The notes beneath the pieces were generated by a model, which saw nothing but the letters and a program-made list of their open reading frames with translations, was not told the origin of the DNA and searched no databases. Shown piece after piece: positions 1-7,916 of a stretch of 64,000 nucleotides of DNA. Both the position numbers and the translations under genes were made by a program. The stretch is from Acidimicrobiia bacterium. GTDB taxonomy: Bacteria > Actinomycetota > Acidimicrobiia > Acidimicrobiales > Poriferisodalaceae. The stretch covers positions 1 through 64,000 of the forward strand of contig JAJEBN010000113.1 in NCBI GenBank assembly GCA_022822525.1, read 5' to 3'. Every line of letters starts with the position of its first letter. Within the stretch, counting starts at the first letter, position 1.

Positions 1-113
1 GAAGAAACACCGACCGCGAGCCCCGCCATCGCCTCGCCCAGCTCGCACTCGCCGTCGCCCTGATCATCACCATCAAGCTCATCGACCACCGAGACCGCTG
101 GCAACCCCGCTGA
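1..113 (+). CDS. C-terminal fragment of an unidentified protein, possibly a transposase
   Basis: The frame is open from the window edge to a TGA at 111-113. It encodes about 36 residues that are rich in Arg and His and contain an aliphatic stretch (LALAVALIITIKLI) before a short basic tail. That composition resembles the C-terminal helix of some IS5/IS4-type transposases. No catalytic residue is visible because the rest of the gene lies outside the window. The truncated gene that follows directly supports an insertion-element boundary here, but no terminal inverted repeat was identified. An ordinary protein tail is equally possible. Confidence 0.3.
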   Translation, partial: RNTDREPRHRLAQLALAVALIITIKLIDHRDRWQPR

Positions 114-163
114 CCCGCCTATCGGCGCATCCTCTAAGCAGTCCCGCGCTCTCACAGATCAGC

Positions 164-433
164 GTGTATCTCTTGCGCTCTCTCGCAAGACGGGACGGGA
201 AGCTGCCTGCGAATTCTCTGAACCTATGCGAGCGCGTCGTCGAGGTCAGTGGTGCTGAGATAGGCGACATCAGCACTTCGAGCGCCCTGATGGGAGGCGA
301 CCTGACTGCGCTCGTGCTGCGCCTCTACCGTGGGGGAACCGAGTGCGTCAGAACGCGGTGCCTCGACATCGTTGACCGCCTCGTCGAGTTCGATGTCTAC
401 GACACAATGGAAGCCATCGACGCAGAACGCTGA
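164..433 (+). pseudogene. 3' remnant of a truncated gene of unknown function
   Basis: This open frame can start at a GTG (164), and it stays open further upstream without a convincing start or ribosome binding site. The last 60 residues look protein-like: they form alternating amphipathic helices (ALVLRLYRGG, CLDIVDRLVEFDVYDTM) like the end of a HEAT/ARM-type helical repeat or of a large NTPase. The likely reading is the 3' end of a longer gene whose 5' part was lost at a junction around 110-160, next to the possible transposase tail. It converges with the nuclease-like gene at 498-1442. The family was not recognised. Confidence 0.35.
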
Positions 434-497
434 CCGGCCCTACAGCACATCGTGGCTCGGGGCTTCGCTGAGGCTCGCGAATCCGACGATGTCGAGC

Positions 498-1442
498 TCA
501 TGAACTCGGTCGTAAGCGTTCCAGCGGTTGCCAGTCGCGAGTCCAGCAGCGCCACCCAGAATCCGCGAGTTGCCAGATCGGGGATGAGAAACCGTGCACT
601 TCGGGGAAGATGTCTGGAACTCCGAACTTTGCTACCCAGACTGAGTCCAGACCGCCAAGTTCCGTATCTGGCGGCAGCCACTTGTCGCCTGGAACGATGG
701 CCGCTGTTGCCATTCCGGCCTGATCACTGCGAGTAACGCCGAGCGGAATCCACAGGAACAGGTGGGTTTCGTCGGCACCGTGTTCTTTGGCGCGTGCGAG
801 GTTCGCATAGCTGCGAGAAACGTAGCCCTTGACGACGTTGGCGATGCTGCTCGGCGCGAACGACGAGATCGCCTCGGCCCGGCACAGCCGGATGGTCCCG
901 TCTGACTCCCACGGAGCGGGGTAAGCGCGTCTGATGCGGAGTTCCCGCAGCTCGCTACACACCGGGTGTTCTTGCGAGGTCACTTTGCGGCTCACGCGCC
1001 GCACGTCGTCCTGCAAACCCTCGCGTTCGATTCGGGCGAGAATCAGCTCAAGCTTGCGGGTGACGTCCTTGAGCAACACGTCGGAAACGGCGGCATCTCC
1101 GGCCTCATCATCTGGCACATCGAAGTCAACAGCCCATCCGTGTCGCAAGGATGGCGCATCCAACGGGTTTCTCTTGGCGCGTTCTGCGTCGAAGGCGGCG
1201 CGCCGAGGCGATGTGTGAGTCTTGACTTCGACCGCGATGCGACGACCGTCGTGAAACTCCACGTCGAGGTCATGCATGCTCGGTGAACCACCGGGCACGT
1301 CTCGTGCCTTCCATGCCTGGGCACCGAGCAACGCCCGGAGCAATTCGCCGGCCCATCGCTCTTCATCGGCCATCGCTGCGCGGTCCTCGACTTCGCGCCA
1401 GCTTCGTTCGATTGTCTGTCTGAGCGAGTCTTCGTTGGCCAT
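498..1442 (-). CDS. PD-(D/E)XK nuclease-like hypothetical protein
   Basis: The protein has 314 residues. The only recognisable signature is in the N-terminal third: a helix-rich segment, then D58-L-D60, a beta-hairpin, and E72-V-K74. This matches the D-x(n)-E-x-K core of the PD-(D/E)XK nuclease fold, and the helix before it fits the usual alpha-beta-beta-beta layout. The remainder matches nothing I recognise. The role could be a restriction enzyme, a DNA repair nuclease or a degenerate relative. It lies 28 nt downstream of the coiled-coil gene at 1471-1794 on the same strand, so the two are probably co-transcribed. No methyltransferase lies beside it, although the island's left side is outside the window. 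Confidence 0.5.
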   Translation of the reverse strand: MANEDSLRQTIERSWREVEDRAAMADEERWAGELLRALLGAQAWKARDVPGGSPSMHDLDVEFHDGRRIAVEVKTHTSPRRAAFDAERAKRNPLDAPSLRHGWAVDFDVPDDEAGDAAVSDVLLKDVTRKLELILARIEREGLQDDVRRVSRKVTSQEHPVCSELRELRIRRAYPAPWESDGTIRLCRAEAISSFAPSSIANVVKGYVSRSYANLARAKEHGADETHLFLWIPLGVTRSDQAGMATAAIVPGDKWLPPDTELGGLDSVWVAKFGVPDIFPEVHGFSSPIWQLADSGWRCWTRDWQPLERLRPSS

Positions 1443-1470
1443 GTGTCGAATGTCTCAGGTGCCGTCGGCG

Positions 1471-1794
1471 CTAGGTGCCTTCCAGTCGGCCGTAGAGGTC
1501 CGCAACGGCATCCACGGCGATTTGGGTCTCGATTCGCGTTTCGCCGATGACTCTCTTGACTTGGCTCACATCGTCCTTGATTTCGGCTACGTCGGTCTTG
1601 ACCTGGGCGAGGTCGGCGTTGGCCTGGGCCACGTCGGTCTTGACCTGTGCGACGTCAGACTTGATGTCCGACACGTCGGCCGTGGCCTCGGCCAAGCTGT
1701 CGTCGACGCTGTCGAGCCGTGCGGTAAGTCGGTCCTCCATGCCCCGCATGTAGGACATGACGTCATCTGAGGAACCGTCCGATGGCTGCGTCAT
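1471..1794 (-). CDS. Small coiled-coil protein with heptad repeats
   Basis: The protein has 107 residues. The middle is a run of near-identical 7-residue units (VAQVKTD, VAQANAD, LAQVKTD, VAEIKDD), a textbook heptad pattern with aliphatic a/d positions, so a long parallel coiled coil is predicted. There is no signal peptide or transmembrane segment, and the ATG start is clean. The DNA shows the matching 21-nt imperfect tandem repeat. It lies 28 nt upstream of the nuclease-like gene on the same strand, so a partner or oligomerisation role for that protein is a reasonable guess, with no direct evidence. Confidence 0.55.
   Translation of the reverse strand: MTQPSDGSSDDVMSYMRGMEDRLTARLDSVDDSLAEATADVSDIKSDVAQVKTDVAQANADLAQVKTDVAEIKDDVSQVKRVIGETRIETQIAVDAVADLYGRLEGT
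1590..1685. repeat. 21-nt imperfect tandem repeat within the coiled-coil gene
   Basis: Units of the type acgtcggtcttgacctgggc recur about every 21 nt across this stretch and encode the heptads of the coiled-coil protein. They are coding microrepeats that could expand or contract in whole heptads without breaking the frame. Confidence 0.6.
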
Positions 1795-1952
1795 AGGGCA
1801 AGCCTAACTTCGCGCGGGTCGACGATTGAAGCGGTTTTTCGGTGATGAGCGAAAGAGGGTGCCTTACCGTTGGCGAGCCATGACGGGCGGAAGCTGTGTC
1901 GAACAGCCGGTGCGACGCCGAACTGTCGAGTGCGGGATTCGGCAGTTACTGC

Positions 1953-3167
1953 CTACAGGTCGAAGACGGCGCGGGCGTTGTCTCCGATGAAGGCCCGCCG
2001 CCACTCAGCCGGGAACATGTCGACGAGCTCGTCGAGGTCGAGCACGTAATCCGGTGTGTGGTCGGCGTGGGGGAAGTCGCTGGCCCAGATGAAACGGTCG
2101 TAGCCGTAGCGCTGCGCCAGCGCGGGGATCGAGCGCTCGTCGGGATCGCAGGAGATCCACACCTGCCGCATGAAGTACTCGCTGGGCTTCATCTGCAGCG
2201 GCACGCGGGTGCCGGTGTAGGTATGGCCGAACACGGCATCGATGCGGTCGAGGCAGTAGCCGAGCCAGCCGCCGCCCGACTCGAGGACGAGCACCTTCAG
2301 TTCCGGGAACCGCTCGAACACGCCGTAGTCGAACAGCGACACGAATTGATGTCGCACACCGTCCGACGCGGTCATCGAGGCCGTCAGGCGCAGGTCGCGC
2401 ACGTGCTCCCAGGTGCCCATGCGGGTGCCCTTGGTCCACTGCGGCTCGAAGGTGGGGTGGATCGCGAACGGTACGCCGAGATCCTGCGCCGCTTCGAACA
2501 CGGGGTCGTGGTCGTCATGGCCGAGCGGACGCGTCGAGTGGGTGAACGGCGCCACGAAGCAACCGCGGGCTCCGTCAGCCACCGAGCGACGCAGCTCGGC
2601 CGCCGCCGCGACCGGATCGGTGAGCGAGATATGCGCGATGGGAACGAGCCGGTCGGAATGATCCCGGCAGAACTCGCAGATCCACCGGTTGTAGGCACGC
2701 GTGTAGGCCTGGCTCAGCTCGGCGTCTTCGAGCTCGGCCTCCCACAGCAGCCCCATCGTCGGCAGCAGCACCGCGATGTCGAGGCCTTCGGCATCGAGCA
2801 ATTCGATGCGCTGGTGAGGGTCCATGGCCCCGAAGGGGATCTCGCCCACGTAGGTGCGATCGGGGTTGAACATGATGTCGGGCAGGTCGGGTGCGCCCAT
2901 CGCGCCGAGCGTGGAGACCATGCCGGGACGGGCCAGCTTGCTCCGCTGGTTGTCGATCATGAGCACTTCGAGGCCCCGCTCGGGCTCGATCTCGATGCGC
3001 AGCGCCCGGTCCTTGTAACGGTCCTCGAGGTACTCCTCCCACAGGTCGGGCGGCTCGAGGATGTGGCCGTCGGCGTCCACTGCGCCGGGGTGTGCGATCT
3101 TGTGCACCTCGTGCATGTGGCGCTGCCCGCCGTCGGCAGTGAGCTGTCGCTGAACGGTCGTCGTCAT
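1953..3167 (-). CDS. Amidohydrolase-2 family metal-dependent hydrolase/decarboxylase
   Basis: This is a TIM-barrel amidohydrolase of the ACMSD-like branch (Amidohydro_2). It carries the N-terminal DADGHILEP metal-site motif, a mid-protein FAIHPTF strand with the ligand His, and a C-terminal WASDFPHAD motif whose Asp is typically catalytic. Family members hydrolyse or non-oxidatively decarboxylate cyclic or aromatic carboxylates; the substrate is not evident. The ATG at 3167 was chosen because GGGGAAAG sits a few bases upstream; an in-frame start 20 codons earlier lacks such a site. It is divergent from the SDR at 3288 across a 120-nt gap, so a shared control region is plausible. Confidence 0.8.
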   Translation of the reverse strand: MTTTVQRQLTADGGQRHMHEVHKIAHPGAVDADGHILEPPDLWEEYLEDRYKDRALRIEIEPERGLEVLMIDNQRSKLARPGMVSTLGAMGAPDLPDIMFNPDRTYVGEIPFGAMDPHQRIELLDAEGLDIAVLLPTMGLLWEAELEDAELSQAYTRAYNRWICEFCRDHSDRLVPIAHISLTDPVAAAAELRRSVADGARGCFVAPFTHSTRPLGHDDHDPVFEAAQDLGVPFAIHPTFEPQWTKGTRMGTWEHVRDLRLTASMTASDGVRHQFVSLFDYGVFERFPELKVLVLESGGGWLGYCLDRIDAVFGHTYTGTRVPLQMKPSEYFMRQVWISCDPDERSIPALAQRYGYDRFIWASDFPHADHTPDYVLDLDELVDMFPAEWRRAFIGDNARAVFDL

Positions 3168-3287
3168 GTCTTTCCCCGATGTCCGCGGGTTCCCCCGGAT
3201 CCCGGCTCGTATTCTCGCACGGGGCACGGCTTCGCGTCATAGGCGACAATCGCGGCGTCATGTTCGACAGCAGGGGAGGACAGCACG

Positions 3288-4175
3288 ATGAATGAGAGCA
3301 GCGGCAGCCCGCAGGGGCGACTGGCCGGCAAGGTGGCCGTGGTCACGGGCGGGGCCAGCGGCATGGGACGGTCGACGGTGGAGCGATTCCTGGCCGAGGG
3401 CGCCTCGGTGGTGATCGGCGACCTCAACGCCGACGCCGGGCGTGCATTCGTGGAGGAGCTGACCGGCGTCGGCCTCGGCGATCACGCTCGCTTCACCCGC
3501 ACCGACGTGGCGGTGGAGGACGACGTGGCCGCGATGACCGATCTGGCGGTCGAGGCGTTCGGCCGGTTGGACGTCGTGTTCAACAACGCCGGCATCGGAG
3601 GGGCGTTCGGACCCATCACCGAACTGGAAGTCGACGCCTGGGACGAGACGTTCGCGATCTTGGTGCGCTCGGTGATGTTGGGCACCAAGCACGCCGCCCG
3701 GGTCATGATCCCCCAAGGCACCGGCGGGTCGATCATCAACACCGCCTCGATCGCCGGGATGGGCGGCGGCGCCGGCCCGCAGGCGTACTCCGCTGCCAAG
3801 GCCGCAGTCATCAGCCTCGCCAAGACGACGGCGCTGGAATTGGCACCGCACCGGATCCGGGTGAATGCCATCTGCCCAGGGCTCATCTTCACGCCGTTGA
3901 TGCACAGCGGAAACGAGGAGCAGGCCGAGGAGATCATGTCCGAGCTGCAGCCGTGGCCCGACCGTGGCCAAGGAGAGGACATCGCCGGGATGGCGCTCTT
4001 CCTGGCAAGCGATGACAGCAAGTTCGTCAGCGGCCAAGAACTGGTCGTGGACGGCGCGATCTTGGCCGCAGGCCCCCGCGTCCATGGCCGGATGCACAAC
4101 AGCCGCAATCTGCACCGGATGTCGGGGATGGCCTACGGCACGACCGGCAAGGCCGCCACAGTCCGCCGCCTGTAG
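3288..4175 (+). CDS. Short-chain dehydrogenase/reductase (SDR)
   Basis: This is a classical SDR of 295 residues. It has the Rossmann glycine motif TGGASGMG (about residues 20-27), NNAG (99-102), catalytic Ser about 154 and Y167-S-A-A-K171. The acidic residue after strand 2 (GDLN) favours NAD over NADP. The C-terminus extends about 35 residues past the usual VDGG-type end, with a basic tail. The start is set by GGGGAGG about 12 nt upstream of the ATG. It is an alcohol or ketone oxidoreductase of unknown substrate. Its divergent arrangement with the amidohydrolase suggests a joint catabolic role. Confidence 0.85.
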   Translation: MNESSGSPQGRLAGKVAVVTGGASGMGRSTVERFLAEGASVVIGDLNADAGRAFVEELTGVGLGDHARFTRTDVAVEDDVAAMTDLAVEAFGRLDVVFNNAGIGGAFGPITELEVDAWDETFAILVRSVMLGTKHAARVMIPQGTGGSIINTASIAGMGGGAGPQAYSAAKAAVISLAKTTALELAPHRIRVNAICPGLIFTPLMHSGNEEQAEEIMSELQPWPDRGQGEDIAGMALFLASDDSKFVSGQELVVDGAILAAGPRVHGRMHNSRNLHRMSGMAYGTTGKAATVRRL

Positions 4176-4229
4176 CCGCGCCGGCACGTCCTGTGGCCAT
4201 CGCAGCAGGCGCGCACGCGTGCACGGCTG

Positions 4230-5534
4230 CTAGCGGAGGTCGTTGTCGTTCAGCTCGTCGCGGAAATCGGGGTGAGCGATCGAGATGAGCAGTTCGGCGC
4301 GCTCGGCGAGCGAGCGGCCTCGCAGTTCCACAGCGCCGAACTCGGTCGCCACGATGTCTGCGGTGTAGGCCGGCAGCGTCGTCGGCGCGCCCGGGTCGAG
4401 TCGAGCCACGATGCGCGAGATGCGCCCGCGGGCGGCGGTCGACGGCATCGCCACGATGGCCCGTCCGCCGGTCGCGACGCAGGCGCCGAAGGCGAAGTCG
4501 GGTGCGCCGCCGGGTCCGGAGATGTAACGGCCGCCGATCATCTCGGAGTTGGCTGAACCGTCGAGCGCCATCTGCACGGTCGACTGCAGCGCGACGAAGT
4601 TGCGAATCTGCGCGATGCCCTCGATGCCGTGGCTCAGCGAGCCGTTCACGAGCTGCACGGCCGGATTGCGGTCGGCCCAGTCGTACAGGCGACGTGTGCC
4701 CATCACCTCCGCGGCGACGCTCACTCCGTCGCCCAGCGGTCCCTTGTGACGGTTGTCCACCGCGCCGCTGTCGATGAGGTCGATGCAAGCGTCATTGATC
4801 ATGCCGCCGTGCAGGCCGAGGTGTCGGCGGTCGTCGAGGCTCGAGAGCACCGCGTCGGGAATCGATCCGATCCCGAACTGCAGCGTCGTGCCGTCGCCGA
4901 TGAACTGGCCGACGTGCGCCGCGATTGCCCGTGCGGTGTCGTCCACGACAGCCGGCGCCAGCTCAGCGAGCGGTTCGTCGATCTCGACCAGCCCATCAAA
5001 ATCGGTGCGGTGGCACTCGCCTTGGCCGTGCACGTAGGGCATCTGCGGGTTCACCTGCGCGATGACCAGCGGGGTGGATCGCAGGAGCTCGACGTGACCT
5101 CCGACGCCTGTGCCGAGGCTCATGCGGCCCTCGGCGTCGGGCGGGCTGGCCTGGCACAGCAGGACATCGGCCTCCAGCCCGCCTCCGGGACTGACGAGGC
5201 CGGTGATGTCGGAGTAGCGGGCCGGGACCACGCCGAAATGCGGGCTGTCGAGGGCGTCGCGCAGAGCGCCGCTCGGCTGCAGCGAGGTCCAGCCGAACGG
5301 GCTTCCGAGGTGATCGAGCGGCTTGGGCCGATCCAGCAGGAATGCGCTGACGAATTCGAGGTGGTCGTAGCGGTCGTGCGCGGCGTCGATGGCGGCGAGC
5401 ATGCCGTACGGCGTGGCCGAGCCCTGCGCGACATAGATGCGTGCCCTGCGCCCGATGCGCCCGATCGCCTCGTCGACACCGAGCTGGACGCCGGCACGGT
5501 TGCCGTGGCGTGCGGACGGGCGGTCTGGACTCAT
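4230..5534 (-). CDS. Acetyl-CoA hydrolase/4-hydroxybutyrate CoA-transferase family protein
   Basis: The protein has 434 residues from the ATG at 5534 and shows the two-domain CoA-transferase family I layout. The C-terminal domain carries GIGSIPDAVL, then LGLHGGMINDA, then GGAPDFAFGA, a variant of the G-G-x-x-D-F segment. Typical members use a catalytic Glu in an H-T-E-M context to form a glutamyl-CoA intermediate; here that site reads H-G-G-M, so the Glu is missing. It may belong to a divergent subgroup or use another residue. It is divergent from the acyl-CoA dehydrogenase at 5689 with 154 nt between, which suggests a shared acyl-CoA pathway. A longer in-frame N-terminal extension was rejected as low-complexity, non-conserved sequence. 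Confidence 0.75.
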   Translation of the reverse strand: MSPDRPSARHGNRAGVQLGVDEAIGRIGRRARIYVAQGSATPYGMLAAIDAAHDRYDHLEFVSAFLLDRPKPLDHLGSPFGWTSLQPSGALRDALDSPHFGVVPARYSDITGLVSPGGGLEADVLLCQASPPDAEGRMSLGTGVGGHVELLRSTPLVIAQVNPQMPYVHGQGECHRTDFDGLVEIDEPLAELAPAVVDDTARAIAAHVGQFIGDGTTLQFGIGSIPDAVLSSLDDRRHLGLHGGMINDACIDLIDSGAVDNRHKGPLGDGVSVAAEVMGTRRLYDWADRNPAVQLVNGSLSHGIEGIAQIRNFVALQSTVQMALDGSANSEMIGGRYISGPGGAPDFAFGACVATGGRAIVAMPSTAARGRISRIVARLDPGAPTTLPAYTADIVATEFGAVELRGRSLAERAELLISIAHPDFRDELNDNDLR

Positions 5535-5688
5535 CGCGACGGCCTTTCTCGGCACCCGGCGGCCCTGCAGCCGACCGGTTGGCGAACTGTACGACGGCGT
5601 GGCCTGGCACCGCGGGCCATCGGCCTCATCTCGGGAATCCGCACTCCGCTCCCAGATGTGCGGGGCGTGCGGATGGCAAGATTCGGCC

Positions 5689-6897
5689 ATGAGCACTGCT
5701 GCGATCGATCTCGACGTCATGCCTTCATCGGCGTTGGCACACGAACTCATGCCGGAGGTGGCAGACGCTGCGGTCGGCGCGGCAGATCAGGCGGTGGTGG
5801 AACGGGCGGCGTCGTGGGCCAGCTCGACGGTCGCGCCGCACGCCGAGTCCTGGGAGCGCGAACGTCGCTTCGCCGCCGAGGCGTTTGCGAGCGCTGGCGA
5901 CGAGCAGTTGTGCGGGCTGCTCGTGCCGGTTGCCGACGGCGGTTCGGGGCTGAGTCAGGTCGGGCTGGCGCGGGTGCTCGAAGAGGTGGCCGCGGCCGAC
6001 TTCGCCATCGCCTTCGTGCTCGTCTGTCATAACAACCTGGCGGGTGCGGTGAGCAGGCGCGCCCCTGCCGAGATGCGAGAGCGGGCGCTGGGGCCGCTGG
6101 TCTCCGGCGAGAAGCTCGGAGCCTTCCTGCTGACGGAGCCGGGCGTCGGCAGCGATGCCGCCAAGATCACCACGGCGGCACGTCGAGACGGCGACGAGTG
6201 GGTCATCGACGGCCGCAAGGCATGGGTCAGCAACGGCACGGCGGCCGACGTGATGTCGGTGTATGCGCAGGCCGATCCCGCGGCCGGACACCGGGGCATC
6301 CTCACCTTTCTCATCGACGCCAGCACCGACGGCGTCGAACGCACCGACGGCTACGAGCTCATCGGCGCCCACGGCATCGGGACCAACGAGGTCCGCTTCA
6401 ACGAGTGCCGAGTGTCTGATGCGGACGTCATGGTGCCTCGCGGCGAGGGGTTCGTTGCCGCGATGGAAGGCATCGACATCGCCCGAGTGCTGGTAGCAGC
6501 GATGTGCTGCGGCATGATGCGCACCGGCCTCGCGACCGCCATTGACTACGTCCGCAAGCGGCAGGCGTTCGGCGGCCGCATCGCCGACCTGCAGGGCGTG
6601 CGCTTCAAGCTGGCCGATGTGGCGACCGACCTGGAGGCCGCCCGCCTGCTGGCCTACCGGGCGGCGCTGGCGGTAGCCGAAGGCCGCCCGGCTGCGGTCC
6701 ACGCAGCACATGCCAAGAAGTTCGCCACTCGCGTCGCCGAGCGAGGCCTAGCGGACTGCATGCAGGTGATGGGCGCAGCGGGCGGCCGGCGCGACCATCC
6801 TCTGCCCCGGCACCTTGCCGCCTCGCGCCTGACGCACTACGTCGACGGTGCCACCGAGATCCAGGACGTCGTCATCAGCAGGGCGCTGCTCGACTGA
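5689..6897 (+). CDS. Acyl-CoA dehydrogenase
   Basis: This 402-residue flavoprotein has the full ACAD architecture. An N-terminal helical domain is followed by a beta domain with FLLTEPGVGSDAAK (FAD/substrate signature) and WVSNGTAADV, then a C-terminal helical bundle with RKRQAFGGRIADLQGVRFKL. The segment aligning with the MCAD catalytic Glu (YEGT) reads YVDGATEIQ, so the base may be Asp or lie elsewhere, as in isovaleryl-type enzymes. It would alpha,beta-dehydrogenate an acyl-CoA and pass electrons to ETF. The ATG is preceded by a CAAGAT box six nt upstream and no Shine-Dalgarno, which suggests a leaderless mRNA. It is divergent from the CoA-transferase. Confidence 0.88.
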   Translation: MSTAAIDLDVMPSSALAHELMPEVADAAVGAADQAVVERAASWASSTVAPHAESWERERRFAAEAFASAGDEQLCGLLVPVADGGSGLSQVGLARVLEEVAAADFAIAFVLVCHNNLAGAVSRRAPAEMRERALGPLVSGEKLGAFLLTEPGVGSDAAKITTAARRDGDEWVIDGRKAWVSNGTAADVMSVYAQADPAAGHRGILTFLIDASTDGVERTDGYELIGAHGIGTNEVRFNECRVSDADVMVPRGEGFVAAMEGIDIARVLVAAMCCGMMRTGLATAIDYVRKRQAFGGRIADLQGVRFKLADVATDLEAARLLAYRAALAVAEGRPAAVHAAHAKKFATRVAERGLADCMQVMGAAGGRRDHPLPRHLAASRLTHYVDGATEIQDVVISRALLD

Positions 6898-6925
6898 GCC
6901 AGACGGTGCGAGGGACCGGCTGGAC

Positions 6926-7834
6926 TCAGCTCTTGCTCGAAGTCCCGAGCCAATCGACGATGGCTTCGGCAACTCGGCGTTCTGGAGCATCCCCGTTGGA
7001 CTCGGCTCTGGTGAGCGCCGCCCATTCCAGGTCGAGACCGGAGCGGCCGCAGCGCACCGAGGACAGCCGTCCCGAGTCCAGCCACGGCGACATCGCCCAC
7101 TTGCTGAGTATCGAGACGCCGAAGTCGGCAGCGACCATCTCGGCGATCGCGCCAGTCTGCTCGAGCACGGTGATCGTGCGGGGCGACACGCCGGCAGGCC
7201 GCAGGAACCGCTCGTATTCGAAGCCCGGCGTGGGCTGGCGGCTGTAGGTGAAGTAATTCTCGTCGGTCATCGATTCGGGGCCGATCCAGGTGCGACCTGC
7301 GAGTTGGTGCTCAGGGTGCGTGATCAGCACCAACTCGTCGGTGAACAGATGCTGGGCGTCGCAGGTTCCCTGTGCGGGCCCTGGGGCGAGCACGAGATCA
7401 GCGGTTCCGTCGGCGAGCCGCTGGACTGGGGCGTCGCCCACGACCACCAGTTCGAGCAGCAGTCCCTCCAGCCGATCGACCGAAGCCGCTGCGAACGGCG
7501 CCAGCCAGTGGTAGCAGTCATAGGAGCCGACGCCGATGCGCACCGTGGCCGTCGTCCCGCCCACGCTGCGCATGAAGTCGTTCTCGGCACGAGCCAGATC
7601 CGGCATCGCACGGTGCGCTGCTTGGCACAGCGCCAGCGCCGCCGGCGTGGGCTGCATGCCTCGGGACGGCCTGCGCTCGAACAGTCGACCGCCGAGCCGC
7701 CGTTCTGCTTCCGCCAGCCGGTGACTCACCGCGGATTGGCTGACATGGAGCCGGCCGGCCGCGGCCGTGACCGATCCCGTGTCCGAGACCGCCACGATGG
7801 TCTCGTAGTGGTGCATTTCCAGACGTGAGGTCAT
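6926..7834 (-). CDS. LysR-family transcriptional regulator
   Basis: This 302-residue protein has an N-terminal winged HTH (SVTAAAGRLHVSQSAVSHRL, about residues 20-39) and a LysR substrate-binding domain. The effector domain begins VRIGVGSYDCYHWL, resembling the MetR subgroup, whose effectors are amino acids such as homocysteine. The gene lies 82 nt downstream of the dimethylglycine dehydrogenase-like gene on the same strand, so it probably regulates the Rieske/dehydrogenase pair. It also has its own TAGGTT box seven nt before the ATG, which fits a separate leaderless transcript. A longer in-frame N-terminus was rejected because it would cross that box. Confidence 0.85.
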   Translation of the reverse strand: MTSRLEMHHYETIVAVSDTGSVTAAAGRLHVSQSAVSHRLAEAERRLGGRLFERRPSRGMQPTPAALALCQAAHRAMPDLARAENDFMRSVGGTTATVRIGVGSYDCYHWLAPFAAASVDRLEGLLLELVVVGDAPVQRLADGTADLVLAPGPAQGTCDAQHLFTDELVLITHPEHQLAGRTWIGPESMTDENYFTYSRQPTPGFEYERFLRPAGVSPRTITVLEQTGAIAEMVAADFGVSILSKWAMSPWLDSGRLSSVRCGRSGLDLEWAALTRAESNGDAPERRVAEAIVDWLGTSSKS

Positions 7835-7841
7835 TGCCGCG

Positions 7842-7847
7842 AACCTA
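7842..7847 (-). promoter_or_regulatory. Putative -10 box (TAGGTT) of the lysR-type gene, leaderless
   Basis: TAGGTT on the minus strand lies seven nt before the ATG at 7834. No Shine-Dalgarno lies between, so transcription would start at or next to the start codon. Confidence 0.5.
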
Positions 7848-7916
7848 TCTGCCCCAATGGGAGCATGAAACGCCATGCCCAATTGCATGAGCCGATAGCA
7901 GCGATAGGAGAGGGGC

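Noticed and set aside
1590-1685. CRISPR-like or minisatellite array
   Set aside because: The 21-nt units have no spacers and encode heptads of a coiled coil.
4176-4229. Terminator between the SDR and CoA-transferase genes
   Set aside because: Only weak, broken pairing (AGCAG with CTGCT) and no U-tract were seen.
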